64,000 bases of DNA from Paraburkholderia sacchari (GTDB lineage: Bacteria; Pseudomonadota; Gammaproteobacteria; Burkholderiales; Burkholderiaceae), in contig NZ_JTDB02000009.1 of NCBI RefSeq assembly GCF_000785435.2, positions 182,846-246,845 of the forward strand, read 5' to 3'. The notes below the pieces were generated by a model, which ran no database searches, had not been told where the DNA came from, and saw only the letters and a program-made list of their open reading frames with translations. Below, one piece after another: positions 34,398 to 45,008 of the stretch (positions are counted from its first letter, which is position 1; each line of letters starts with the position of its first letter). Position numbers and translations under genes: made by a program.

Positions 34398-35372
34398 TCA
34401 CGACAGGAGCCTGCGGGCGGCGTCTGCGATAGTCGCGGCGTGGGGCAGGGCGGCTTCTTCCATATGGCGCGCATACGGGATCGGCACGTCCGCGGCGCAA
34501 ACGCGTGCAACGGGCGCGTCAAGCTCGTAAAACACCTGCTCGACGATGCGCGTTGCAATCTCTGAAGCCAGGCTGGCGCTGCGCCAGCATTCGTCGACGA
34601 TCACCGCACGCCGGCATTTTGTCACCGAGGCCATGATGGTTGCATCGTCGAGCGGCCGCAGCACGCGCAGGTCCACCACCTCGGCGCTCACCCCGCTTTG
34701 GGCGAGCAGGTCCGCAGCTTCCAGCGCCTTGCGTAGGCAGCCGCCATAGGCAAAGATCGCCACGTCGCTGCCCACCCGCCGTACTTTCGCAGAGCGGATG
34801 TCGACGCCCGTCACGTCGGGCAGCTCGTCTTCCATGTTGTAGAGCCCCGCGTGCTCGAAGATCAGCACCGGATCGGGATCGGCAAGCGCCGCCGCGAGCA
34901 TGTAGCGCGCATCTTCGATAGTGGCGGGCGCGAGCGCCTTGATGCCAGGAATGCCTGCATACCAGCCCTCGAAGCTATGAGAATGCTGCGCTGCGACTTG
35001 GCGGCCGGCCCCGGTGGCCATCCGCACGACAAGCGGTACCGAGAACTGACCGCCGGACATATGGTGATAGAGCGCGGCGGTATTGACGATCTGATCGAGC
35101 GCCAGCAGGCTGAAATTCACGGTCATGACTTCCACGATGGGCCGCATGCCGCCGAGCGCGGCGCCAATGCCAGCGCCCGTGAATGCCAGTTCGGAGAGCG
35201 GCGTGTCGCGAATACGGTCGGGACCAAACGCCTCGAGCAGCCCGGCGGAAACCGCATAGCTGCCGCCATAACGGCCAACGTCTTCGCCCATGAGAAAGAC
35301 CCGCGCATCCTGGGTTAGCGCTTCGCGCAATGCCTCGCGTAGTGCCTCGCGGTAACTGAGCCAGCGCGTCAC
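34398..35372 (-). CDS. pyruvate/acetoin dehydrogenase E1 component, beta subunit
   Basis: A 324-residue transketolase-like beta subunit: LMGEDVGRYGGSYAVSAGLLEAFG, RIRDTPLSELAFTGAGIGAALGGMRPIVEVM, HSHSFEGWYAGIPGIKALAPATIEDARYMLAAAL, and EVVDLRVLRPLDDATI near the C-terminal domain. The N-terminus has a small repeat (REALREALREAL) encoded by tandem near-identical 12-mers. Overlaps E1-alpha by four bases. With E1-alpha it forms the thiamine-diphosphate-dependent decarboxylase. Confidence 0.93.
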   Translation of the reverse strand: MTRWLSYREALREALREALTQDARVFLMGEDVGRYGGSYAVSAGLLEAFGPDRIRDTPLSELAFTGAGIGAALGGMRPIVEVMTVNFSLLALDQIVNTAALYHHMSGGQFSVPLVVRMATGAGRQVAAQHSHSFEGWYAGIPGIKALAPATIEDARYMLAAALADPDPVLIFEHAGLYNMEDELPDVTGVDIRSAKVRRVGSDVAIFAYGGCLRKALEAADLLAQSGVSAEVVDLRVLRPLDDATIMASVTKCRRAVIVDECWRSASLASEIATRIVEQVFYELDAPVARVCAADVPIPYARHMEEAALPHAATIADAARRLLS

Positions 35373-36387
35373 GATGCGTCTCCCGTATGCGTATAAACGT
35401 ACTTCGTCAAATCCTCGACCGGCTCCCAGGCGCCAGCCTCGGCAAACGCGACGGCTCGCGTGACTTCGGCTTCGACCTCAGCGTCGAGCGCCAGGAATTC
35501 CTCTTCGCTGAGCTTGCCTTCGCCCTTTAGCCGCTCGGTGAAGGTGTGGATTGGCCCGCGCGCTTTCCATTGCTCGACTTCCGCCTTGTCGCGGTACAAC
35601 TCGGCGTCGTACATCGAGTGTGCGCGAAAGCGGTAGGTCTGCAATTCGAGGAACAGCGGTTGCCGCTTGCTGCGCACGTACGCCGCCGCCTGCGCCGTCG
35701 CTTCGGACACCGCCACGATGTCCATCCCGTCCGCGCGCCGCGCTTCAATCCGGTATGCCGCGGCTTTTGCGCAGAGATCGGTTTGAGACTGGTAGCGCTC
35801 AAGCGCCGTGCCCATCGCATACAGGTTGTTCTCGCAGCAGAAGAGCACCGGGAGTTGCCAAAGCGCCGCGAGGTTCATCGATTCGTGGAACACGCCTTCC
35901 GCCACCGCGCCGTCGCCGAAAAAGCACGCGGTGATACGTTTGGCATGTTGCATCGTGTCGGCGAGCGCCAGGCCCACCGCGAGCGGCAGGCCCCCGCCCA
36001 CAATGGCGTTACCGCCGAAGAGGCGCGTCTTGCGGTCGAACAGGTGCATCGATCCGCCGCGGCCATGTGCGCAGCCTTCGAATTTGCCGTACATCTCCGC
36101 CATCAGCACGCCCATGTCCATGCCACGCAGCAACGCATGCGCATGCTCGCGATACGTGGCGACGATATTGTCGTCGGCGTCGAGTGCGTGAATCGCGCCG
36201 ACACCCGTCGCCTCTTCACCAATATATAGATGCAGAAAGCCGCGGATCTTGCCCGCGCCGTAAAGCTCCGCGCACTTCTCCTCGAGCCGGCGCACGCGCA
36301 GCATGTCGCGCAGCAGCGCGAGTGCGCGCGCCTTGTCGTAGGGAACCGGTCCGGAGGGTGGCGCCGGTGCGGGGTGATCGATAGCCG

Positions 36388-36391
<4 letters not shown>
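35369..36391 (-). CDS. pyruvate dehydrogenase E1 component, alpha subunit
   Basis: A 340-residue ThDP-binding subunit. Landmarks: GFLHLYIGEEATGVGAIHAL, YREHAHALLRGMD, CAHGRGGSMHLFD, ThDP motif FFGDGAVAEGVFHESMNLAALWQLPVLFCCENNLYAMGT, and YRFRAHSMYDAELYR. The last motif is the phosphorylation-loop region of pyruvate-type E1-alpha, so pyruvate is favoured over acetoin as substrate. Overlaps acs and E1-beta by four bases each, a tightly coupled operon. Confidence 0.93.
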
Positions 36392-38154
<1,763 letters not shown>

Positions 38155-38224
38155 CTCTGCGATTCCCATCCGGAAGCGGCAACTCTCGATGTCCTTCGAA
38201 TCTTTGGGGGGCTGCGGGACGTCC

Positions 38225-38581
38225 CTACACCTGGCCCACGTTAGCGATCGCGTTTTGCGCCTTGCCGTTCGGACTGACGACGCCACCTCGCGAACCCGAA
38301 TTGACTGAGCTTGGGGGCAAGCCCGCTTGCGCAACCTCAGACAACTTTCTGTAGTAATGCATGGCATGCGAGAGGCAGGAGGGCAGCATCAAACTGCCAA
38401 TTGTCATGTACTCGGGCACGCTGCGCGTGAGCGCGCAGCGTGCCGAGGTTTCCATACAAAGCGCCAGCCAGTCGGCGCACGCTTGGGTCTGAACATTCGC
38501 GAGGGCCATCCAGGTGCCCGCGAGGGCATGTGGTCTCGGGAAGCTGGAAAGTGTCCGCGAGGGCGAGGTGGGGCTGGGCAT
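38225..38581 (-). CDS. hypothetical protein, phasin-like
   Basis: A 118-residue protein starting at 38581 after GGAGA. The central helix-rich part (TWMALANVQTQACADWLALCMETSARCALTRSVPEYMTIGSLMLPSCLSHAMHYYRKLSEVAQ) is amphipathic, resembles small PHB-granule-associated (phasin-like) proteins and is clearly coding. The C-terminal tail is low complexity. An FNR-type box is 95 bp upstream. It precedes acsA by 70 bp and may share its transcript. The phasin idea is tentative. Confidence 0.55.
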   Translation of the reverse strand: MPSPTSPSRTLSSFPRPHALAGTWMALANVQTQACADWLALCMETSARCALTRSVPEYMTIGSLMLPSCLSHAMHYYRKLSEVAQAGLPPSSVNSGSRGGVVSPNGKAQNAIANVGQV

Positions 38582-38675
38582 GAGCGTCTCCGGCGTGAAC
38601 GGTTCCCCGTGGTAGCGGAAGCTGCGCGTTGCGCAGCATCATTTCATCACGCTAGTCCCCAATCGATCACGACGT

Positions 38676-38689
38676 TTGAGACAGGTCAA
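38676..38689. promoter_or_regulatory. FNR/Anr-type box
   Basis: TTGAGACAGGTCAA, 9 of 10 specified bases of TTGAT-N4-GTCAA. It lies 95 bp before the phasin-like gene and could drive it together with the acs/pdh operon. The surrounding 38582-38882 stretch holds nothing else that I can recognise. Confidence 0.5.
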
Positions 38690-38882
38690 ATACAAGGCGC
38701 ATAGGCCTCCACGCGTTACCTTCCGATTATTGATGTGTATGAAATCGCGGTGGCACCGCGCGTAGGAGAGTCACATACCGCTTACAGTCGCGGGAGACAC
38801 AGTCACGCCGAGGGGAAATGTAAAGCGTGGGCCGCAATCGGCACGTGCTCACCGGGACGCTGCTGGTTTCGTGCCGGTCCCG

Positions 38883-39178
38883 ATGTCTGAGGTCTATCAG
38901 TTGCTGGAGCCCGGCCCTGTGGTGTTCCTGACGACGTCGGACGAGAGACGTTGCAACGTCCTGACAATGTAGTGGCACACGATGGTCGAGTTCGAGCCAC
39001 CGCGAATCACCTGCGTCGTGAGCCATGCGGATTATAGTTTCTCAGCGCTGCGTTCAAGGGGAGAATGCGTGATTGCGGTGCCAAACGTGTCGCTCGTGAA
39101 GCAGGTCATCGAAGTTGGCAATGCGAAGTACGACGATGGCGAAAAACGGACTCGTGGTCCATTTCAAATCGAGGAACG
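38883..39178 (+). pseudogene. flavin reductase-like protein, nonsense-interrupted
   Basis: Split-barrel FMN-binding domain of the flavin reductase family: MSEVYQLLEPGPVVFLTT, RRCNVLTM, then a TAG (38970-38972) where relatives have serine, then WHTMVEFEPPRITCVVSHADYSFSAL and GECVIAVPNVSLVKQVIEVGNA in the same frame. After about 39120 similarity is lost (KYDDGEKRTRG) although family members continue for ~80 residues. Both the in-frame stop and the missing 3' part point to a dead gene. Confidence 0.7.
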
Positions 39179-39181
39179 ATC

Positions 39182-39481
39182 ATGCCTGAATTTATTCTGA
39201 TGACACGGCTTTCGGCGGAAGCGCTCCGCTCTGGTCGGAACGCGGAAGCGCATGAGGAACGCGCGCTCGAGCGGATTGCGAGCGCGTGCCCTGGGATAGA
39301 GTGGAAGCATAGCTATGCGATGCTCGGACAGTACGATTTCCTGGATATATTCTCTGCACCGGACATGGAGACAGCCATGCGGGTGTCGGCATTGATGCGA
39401 ACATTGGGGCGGTCCCACTCCGAGGTGTGGCCGGCGATCCCCCGAAAAGAGTTTCGCGCGATCATCGAGTCAATTGCCTGA
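39182..39481 (+). CDS. GYD domain-containing protein
   Basis: A 99-residue ferredoxin-like fold protein: FILMTRLSAEALRSGRNAEAHEERALERIASACPGIEWKHSYAMLGQYDFLDIFSAPDMETAMRVSALMRTLGRSHSEVWPAIPRKEF. The GQYDFLDIF segment matches the family's conserved G-x-YD motif. Start 39182 after GAGGAA. Function of the family unknown. It stands alone behind the flavin reductase pseudogene. Confidence 0.8.
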   Translation: MPEFILMTRLSAEALRSGRNAEAHEERALERIASACPGIEWKHSYAMLGQYDFLDIFSAPDMETAMRVSALMRTLGRSHSEVWPAIPRKEFRAIIESIA

Positions 39482-39790
39482 CCTTGCTGAACGCGGGATT
39501 GCGTCGGTCTGATGGCTGGACTGAATGCAGGCGCGACTCGGGCATTGTCACGCTTACGAACTGAACCACTGTGGTTTGGTATCGGATGGTCGTTTCCGCC
39601 CGCCAGCGAGCGGTGCGTTAGGCGCACCGCACTTATGCGTGCAGCGGCGATTGGGCACGCACGCTGCATAGGGCGGAAAGAAGGGGCGCCACGTTTCACG
39701 AATAGATCTTGCTTACCTCCCTCAACTCGACAACGGCGTCGCCCATGGCGGCTGCGCTCATCGGTGGAGTTGCGGCGTGACCGGCGACCC

Positions 39791-40018
39791 ATGACTCCCG
39801 CGGTCGCCGCCCGCGCGCCGCTCTCCAACGATCACGAGAGCGCCCTCGTGAAGCGCATCGCCCGCGACTTCCGCATAGCTGTCATCGTCGAACCCTGTCG
39901 TAATGCCGACCGCTACTGGCTTGCGTCCATCGTGTTGCTCGACTTCGACCACAGCGAGGCAGGTCGCGACCTCGTCTCCCACTTTCTCGCCACGGGTGGC
40001 CCGTCGTTACGTGTTTGA
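39791..40018 (+). CDS. small hypothetical protein
   Basis: 75 residues with a plausible alpha/beta pattern (DHESALVKRIARDFRIAVIVEPCRNADRYWLASIVLLDFDHSEAGRDLVSHFL). The upstream part of the open frame (from 39512) is arginine-rich and looks random, so I start at the ATG 39791. No family recognised. Confidence 0.4.
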   Translation: MTPAVAARAPLSNDHESALVKRIARDFRIAVIVEPCRNADRYWLASIVLLDFDHSEAGRDLVSHFLATGGPSLRV

Positions 40019-40028
40019 TCGAAGTTAA
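40015..40028. promoter_or_regulatory. FNR/Anr-type box upstream of the CBS gene
   Basis: TTGATCGAAGTTAA, 9 of 10 of TTGAT-N4-GTCAA, centred about 108 bp before the CBS gene start. Function inferred. Confidence 0.5.
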
Positions 40029-40129
40029 TGGCCCACCTGCGCTAGCGCATGATCATTTGACAAAGGTTTGCCGTCCGGCCACGCCCGGCGGCAGCCTGCC
40101 CATGCTTGCCCACCGAAGGGGGAGAGATC

Positions 40130-40594
40130 ATGAAAGTCGAGGAATGCCATAGCCACGGCACGGTGCACATTCCGATGTCATGCAATCTGCAGGAGGTCGC
40201 CAGGCAAATGGCCGCGCAACACGTGGGCGCTCTAATCGTGACCGATTTGGGGCGGCAGAATCACATCGTCGGGATCGTGACAGATCGGGACATCGTGCTT
40301 GGCGCGGTGGCGACCGGAAGATCACCGGGCGAGACGATGGTTGGCGAATTGATGACTCAGGGCGTTGTGACGGTCGACGAGGCAGCGGATGTCAGCACTG
40401 CAATGCAAACCATGATGTCGCAAGGGGTACGGCGGCTCGCCGTGCTTCGTGGTGGCAGCGAAATCGTCGGGGTTCTATCGCTCGACGACGTGATCGACGC
40501 ACTGGGCCGCGACTGGAGCATGTTGACCGCCATTTTGCGCAGCGAGCAAAACCGCGAGCGCACGGGCAGCGTGCAGACGCCGCTTCACGCATAG
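40130..40594 (+). CDS. CBS-pair domain protein
   Basis: A 154-residue protein made of two CBS repeats (about 5-60 and 72-128): LQEVARQMAAQHVGALIVTD, IVGIVTDRDIVLG, then VTVDEAADVSTAMQTMMSQGVRRLAVL, IVGVLSLDDVIDALG. CBS pairs bind adenosine nucleotides and report energy status. The C-terminal ~25 residues are charged. Strong GGGGGAGA ribosome site. Such small CBS proteins are frequent in low-oxygen regulons; the partner is unknown. Confidence 0.9.
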   Translation: MKVEECHSHGTVHIPMSCNLQEVARQMAAQHVGALIVTDLGRQNHIVGIVTDRDIVLGAVATGRSPGETMVGELMTQGVVTVDEAADVSTAMQTMMSQGVRRLAVLRGGSEIVGVLSLDDVIDALGRDWSMLTAILRSEQNRERTGSVQTPLHA

Positions 40595-41284
40595 CATTTC
40601 TATAGAAGAGGAATGCGAGGTATCTGCTCCATCCGCGACTTTACTGATCGAGAGTCCACTCTCACAGCATTCATCTGACTTGAAACCAACTTGCAATGGC
40701 TGGGTGGCAGCGGGCATGAACCGCGATGGAAGCCTGCAATCGCACACTGAGGAGAATCGCTGAATGCCATTGTGTGTAATGAGTGGTACGGGCTGCCGGG
40801 AATGCGGCGCCGACCTTCCGGTCCGCACATGCTGCGCAGGTTGGCTGGAGCAATGCTGCGGGCGCATCAGGGTGAGCTTTCGATCGAATACCGGGATGGC
40901 GAACGTCGGGCGCGGGCGAGTTGGTGCCACGCTCAGCATGAATACAGAGCGGTCTCAGAGCGATTTCATCGCGCATATCGCCTATCCGAAGCGCACGGCA
41001 CCTTCGAAGCAGTAACTCGACTCACCGTGGGACGGTTCGCGATGCACCTGGTCCCGCCGTGCGATGAAGCAGCATGCCTCGTACGGGTTGGGAAGATCCT
41101 TGGCCATCGAGCGTCGTCCTTCGGCCTTGTTTCGTCGACGTCATGCATGAGCCATGCGCCGCTTGACTGACCAACGGTGCCGGGCCATTTATTGTGTCTT
41201 GATATAACTCAAGCGTTGAGTGGTGGCCATAACGGAGGATCGACATGCGAGGTGTTTGCCTTGCCCGTCGTTCCGGGGTGCTCG
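40595..41284. other. 690-bp region with no recognisable gene
   Basis: Several overlapping open frames on both strands, none protein-like or known. A frame at 40772-41170 on the plus strand (LRRLAGAMLRAHQGELSIEYRDGERRARA) is the best candidate for a lost gene but has no homology that I know. An FNR-type box lies at 41199-41212. Confidence 0.4.
41199..41212. promoter_or_regulatory. FNR/Anr-type box upstream of the P-type ATPase
   Basis: TTGATATAACTCAA, 9 of 10 of TTGAT-N4-(A/G)TCAA, centred about 80 bp before the start at 41285. Function inferred. Confidence 0.5.
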
Positions 41285-43972
41285 ATGCGTGTCCATCAAA
41301 TGTCTGTGTCCGATGCCATTGCCAGTCTCAGGAGCCACCCATCGGGACTCACGTCCGCGGATGCGGCACTCAGGCTGCTGGAGTATGGCCCAAACAAGGT
41401 GGGAAGCGTTGCCGGGGAGCCCATGGCTTTGCGCTTCGCAAAGGAATTCACCAGCAACTTCTCTCTCATTCTCTGGTTCGCCGCTGCTCTCGCGCTTTTC
41501 GCGCAATGGCGCGCGCCCGGGCAAGGCATGCTGAAGATCGCAGTCGCTATCATCGTTGTGATTGTGGTGAGCGGCCTGTTTTCATTCTGGCAAGAATATC
41601 GTGTCGAACGAGCGCTCGCTGCACTGCAAGCCCTGCTACCGCAGCAAGCCAACGTGCTGCGGGAAAACCGGGTGGCCCGGCTGCCGGCAGAGCAACTGGT
41701 GCCGGGCGACGTCATCCTGCTCGGGCAGGGCGACAACGTACCCGCGGACTGCAGGCTTGTCGAGGCATTCGGCTTGTGTGTACAGAACGCCGCCATCACG
41801 GGCGAATCGCGGCCAAAGCCGCTCGACGCCGGGCCGAGCACGGCCCTCGAGCCTATCCAGAGCACGAACATCGTGTTCGCCGGTACATCCATAGTGGCCG
41901 GCGACGGGAGGGCCGTCGTTTTCGCTACCGGCGTGCGTACCGAGTTCGGCAGGATCACGCATCTGGTCCAGACGGCCGGCGGTGAAGTTTCACCCCTACG
42001 CAAGGAAATCGCTCACCTAAGCCGCCTTACGGCAATACTCGCCGTGTTGATCGGCTCCATTTTCTGTGCATTGGGCTGGGTGACAGGCATCGCGTTCTGG
42101 CAGGCGGTCATGTTCGGCATCGGGATCATTGTAGCGATGGTGCCCGAAGGGCTGCTGCCCACGCTCACGCTGGCGCTCGTACTCGCGACCCAGCGCATGG
42201 CAAAGCGCAATGTGCTCATCCGCTACCTGCCCGCGGTCGAAGCACTCGGCTCCACCACGGTGATCTGCACGGATAAGACGGGCACGCTCACACAGAATCG
42301 CATGGCGGTAAGGGAAGTGCTCCTTGGCGCGCGGCTACTCGCTGACGTTGCACAACTCTCAAGGACGCCGGGCCTCGTAGATCTCTATCGACCATTCTTT
42401 TGCATAGGCCTCATGTGCCACGATCTGAAAGAGACACAGATCGCAGGCGTGCAACAATGGCTGGGCGATCCGATGGAGATCGCGCTGGTAGAAATGGCAC
42501 AGGCGGTTGCGCCGGACACAGCTTTCGACCCCTTGCTCGACAAGGTCCCGTTCGATACGGACCGGATGCGCATGTCAACCGTCCATCGGACTTCCGGCGG
42601 CATTGCAATCTATGTCAAGGGCGCGCCGGAAGCCGTCGTTACGCGCTGCGATCGCAGGTTGGTGGACGGCAAGGTCGAGCCTCTCGACGCTGGAAACATG
42701 AAACAGATCGCCGAGGTGCAGGAGAGGATGGCGCACAGGGGCCTGCGGGTGCTCGCGTTCGCGTATCGGCAGGAAGCGGCAGCGTGCGAGCGCGAGCACA
42801 TCGAGGAACATCTGGTATTTGCCGGCCTTGTTGGCCTTGAAGATCCGCCCCGGCCCGAGGTCCCGGCAGCGATACGCCGCTGCCGCGAGGCCGGTATTCG
42901 GGTCATCATGATTACGGGCGATCATCCCTTGACGGCTGCGGCCATTGCCCGCGAAATTGGCCTGACGCGATCGGATAGTCCGAAGCTCATTACCGGAGAT
43001 GAGCTCAGGGCGCTCACGCCGAGCCAGTTGCAACTTGCCCTGGATGCCGAAGACATCATCTTTGCGCGCGCTGCGGCGGACCAGAAGATGCAAATCGTGG
43101 AAACACTCAAACGCAAAAAGCAAATCGTTGCGGTCACCGGCGACGGTGTCAACGATGGACCGGCGTTGAGGTGCGCACACATCGGTATCGCGATGGGCGT
43201 AGCGGGCACAGACGTCGCAAAAGGTGCAGCGGACATGGTACTGCTCGACGACAACTTCGCGGCCATCGTAGACGCGGTCGAGGAGGGACGGGCGGTATAC
43301 GCCAATATCCGCAAATTTTTGACCTACGTGCTGGTTCACAATGTCGCCGAACTCGTGCCTTACATTGCGTTCGTACTCCTGCGCGTCCCGCTGGCGCTGA
43401 CGCCGATACAGGCGCTGTCAATCGACATGAGCACTGATGCGCTCACGGCGCTTGGCCTTGGCGTCGAGAGGCCAGACCCTGGCGTGATGCGTCAGCCGCC
43501 TCGCCTTCAAACCGAGCGGCTCATGAACCGGGCGCTTGCGCTGCGCTCGTACCTGTTTCTCGGCCTGATTGAAGCTGCCATCGCAATGGCTGCATTCTTT
43601 TTCGTATTGCATCGTGGGGGCTGGGCACACGGAGCCGTCTTTCCAATCTCCTCTCCCCTTTATCTGCGTGCCACGACCGCATGCCTGAGCGCAATCGTCG
43701 CGATGCAGGTCGTCAACGTCTTCCTGTGCAGGAGCGAGACCAAGTCCGTGCTCACGACGGGATTGTTCGGCAATCGTCTGCTTGGATGGGGCGTCGTGAC
43801 TGAGATCGGTCTGCTTCTGTTGATCAACTACACGCCTTGGGTCAATGAACTGCTTGGAACGAGGGGAATCGACACGCAAACTTGGCTCTTTCTCGCACCG
43901 TGTGGCGCTTTCATGCTGGTTCTGGAGGAGACGCGCAAGGTGATCGTTCGCAGAGCAAGAGCGAAGGCTTAA
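41285..43972 (+). CDS. P2-type cation-transporting ATPase
   Basis: An 895-residue P-type ATPase. Order: N-terminal cation_ATPase_N region (SDAIASLRSHPSGLTSADAALRLLEYGPNKV), membrane helices 1-2, actuator domain with AAITGESRPK, helices 3-4 with MVPEGLLPTLTLALVLATQRMAKR, phosphorylation site at Asp330 in CTDKTGTLTQNRM, nucleotide domain (VKGAPEAVV), hinge ITGDHPLTA and VTGDGVNDGPAL, then six C-terminal helices. PEGLL in helix 4 points to the Ca2+/Na+,K+-like P2 group and against heavy-metal or KdpB types; the ion cannot be decided. Start 41285 chosen; a Met 15 bp further is possible. It follows an FNR-type box. Confidence 0.92.
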   Translation: MRVHQMSVSDAIASLRSHPSGLTSADAALRLLEYGPNKVGSVAGEPMALRFAKEFTSNFSLILWFAAALALFAQWRAPGQGMLKIAVAIIVVIVVSGLFSFWQEYRVERALAALQALLPQQANVLRENRVARLPAEQLVPGDVILLGQGDNVPADCRLVEAFGLCVQNAAITGESRPKPLDAGPSTALEPIQSTNIVFAGTSIVAGDGRAVVFATGVRTEFGRITHLVQTAGGEVSPLRKEIAHLSRLTAILAVLIGSIFCALGWVTGIAFWQAVMFGIGIIVAMVPEGLLPTLTLALVLATQRMAKRNVLIRYLPAVEALGSTTVICTDKTGTLTQNRMAVREVLLGARLLADVAQLSRTPGLVDLYRPFFCIGLMCHDLKETQIAGVQQWLGDPMEIALVEMAQAVAPDTAFDPLLDKVPFDTDRMRMSTVHRTSGGIAIYVKGAPEAVVTRCDRRLVDGKVEPLDAGNMKQIAEVQERMAHRGLRVLAFAYRQEAAACEREHIEEHLVFAGLVGLEDPPRPEVPAAIRRCREAGIRVIMITGDHPLTAAAIAREIGLTRSDSPKLITGDELRALTPSQLQLALDAEDIIFARAAADQKMQIVETLKRKKQIVAVTGDGVNDGPALRCAHIGIAMGVAGTDVAKGAADMVLLDDNFAAIVDAVEEGRAVYANIRKFLTYVLVHNVAELVPYIAFVLLRVPLALTPIQALSIDMSTDALTALGLGVERPDPGVMRQPPRLQTERLMNRALALRSYLFLGLIEAAIAMAAFFFVLHRGGWAHGAVFPISSPLYLRATTACLSAIVAMQVVNVFLCRSETKSVLTTGLFGNRLLGWGVVTEIGLLLLINYTPWVNELLGTRGIDTQTWLFLAPCGAFMLVLEETRKVIVRRARAKA

Positions 43973-45008
43973 ACCGTCCAGCGGCGCGATGGCTCTTCGT
44001 CTTTCGATCGACGCACTTATTGACGTGAAATCCGATGCAAACGGCGCAGCAGTTGGCGATCACGATCCTCGAGGCAATCAGCTCGCGTGTTTTCCTGGGG
44101 CTACATTGTGGGCACCCGCTATTGCGAGCTTGCCGAACACCGACATAAGCTCGGGCGACGTCTGCTTACGTAACTCTACGGAAGTGCTCATGGATGGCCT
44201 GGCGCTTTTTGCGCATCAGTTCCGTTGTGTTCCGCCATTTCGCCGGGGTGGTTTTGGGGGTAACCGTACATTGCCCCACAATGAGAGTCCGACCCGGATC
44301 AGCTTCTCCGATTGTGTCCTCGACACGGGCCGGTCTTGTCAGGGCGACATTAGAAAGCGCCTGACGGTATTGATGACGATGTCGTCGCGACCGATCATCT
44401 CGATGTGATTCATGTTTGGGCAAAGTTGGCACTGGTTCCCTATTGCTGTCCGTGGAGAGGTGGTAAGTGCCGGCAGTATTCTTCGGTATCGACGACGGTA
44501 TCATGCCAATATGAGTTGGTGGAACAGTTGCGCGTTCAAGGGTCCAGCTCGCCTGTGGACAATCGAATGGGTGTTCAATTTCTCAGCGATCCCTGCACCA
44601 AAACATCTACTAGAAGAGTTGATCGTAGCTGATCGGCGCGAAGTGTGGGTAGGGGGCGATCCGTAACGGTGGGAGTCAAACCTGGCGGGGCGTTCCGGAC
44701 GATTGTTGGAGTTGTCTGCCTTCGGCCATCATGGCTCCCGCCGTTTGGCCCTCCCACACACACTCATTTCCATTTCTGCCTCGTAGTCGTACGGCTCAAG
44801 ATCGTCACGGCTGACTGGCCAGTCACAATGCACGATTTGTCCGGGTGAACGTCGCCTCTGTCCGTTGAGGGGAACGTGGCTCAGGCTCTACATTGGCGTC
44901 ATTAAACCCACCGGGCGCCTGCGAGAAATAGTGTTACCTCGCGCGCCACCCGTCCGAACACCCTCCAGCGGAGCGCCAGGTTCGGGCGGCTCTAGAGGAG
45001 ACACCGCC
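43973..45008. other. 1-kb region without recognisable genes
   Basis: Only short incompatible frames on both strands (for example 44166-44504 minus and 44412-44666 plus), none resembling a family. It separates the low-oxygen locus from the catabolic island and may be decayed DNA. It contains the 14-bp perfect palindrome at 44812-44825 and must include the chcA promoter. Confidence 0.5.
44812..44825. promoter_or_regulatory. 14-bp perfect palindrome upstream of chcA
   Basis: TGACTGGCCAGTCA is fully self-complementary and lies 184 bp before the chcA start. The size suits a dimeric winged-helix (GntR/MarR/LysR-type) operator. No regulator is assigned; the neighbouring regulators are AraC type, which usually use direct repeats. 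Confidence 0.4.

Noticed and set aside
44166..44504. Possible gene in the region before chcA (minus strand)
   Set aside because: Polar, Arg/Thr-rich sequence with no family resemblance and no ribosome site; left as part of a gene-free region.
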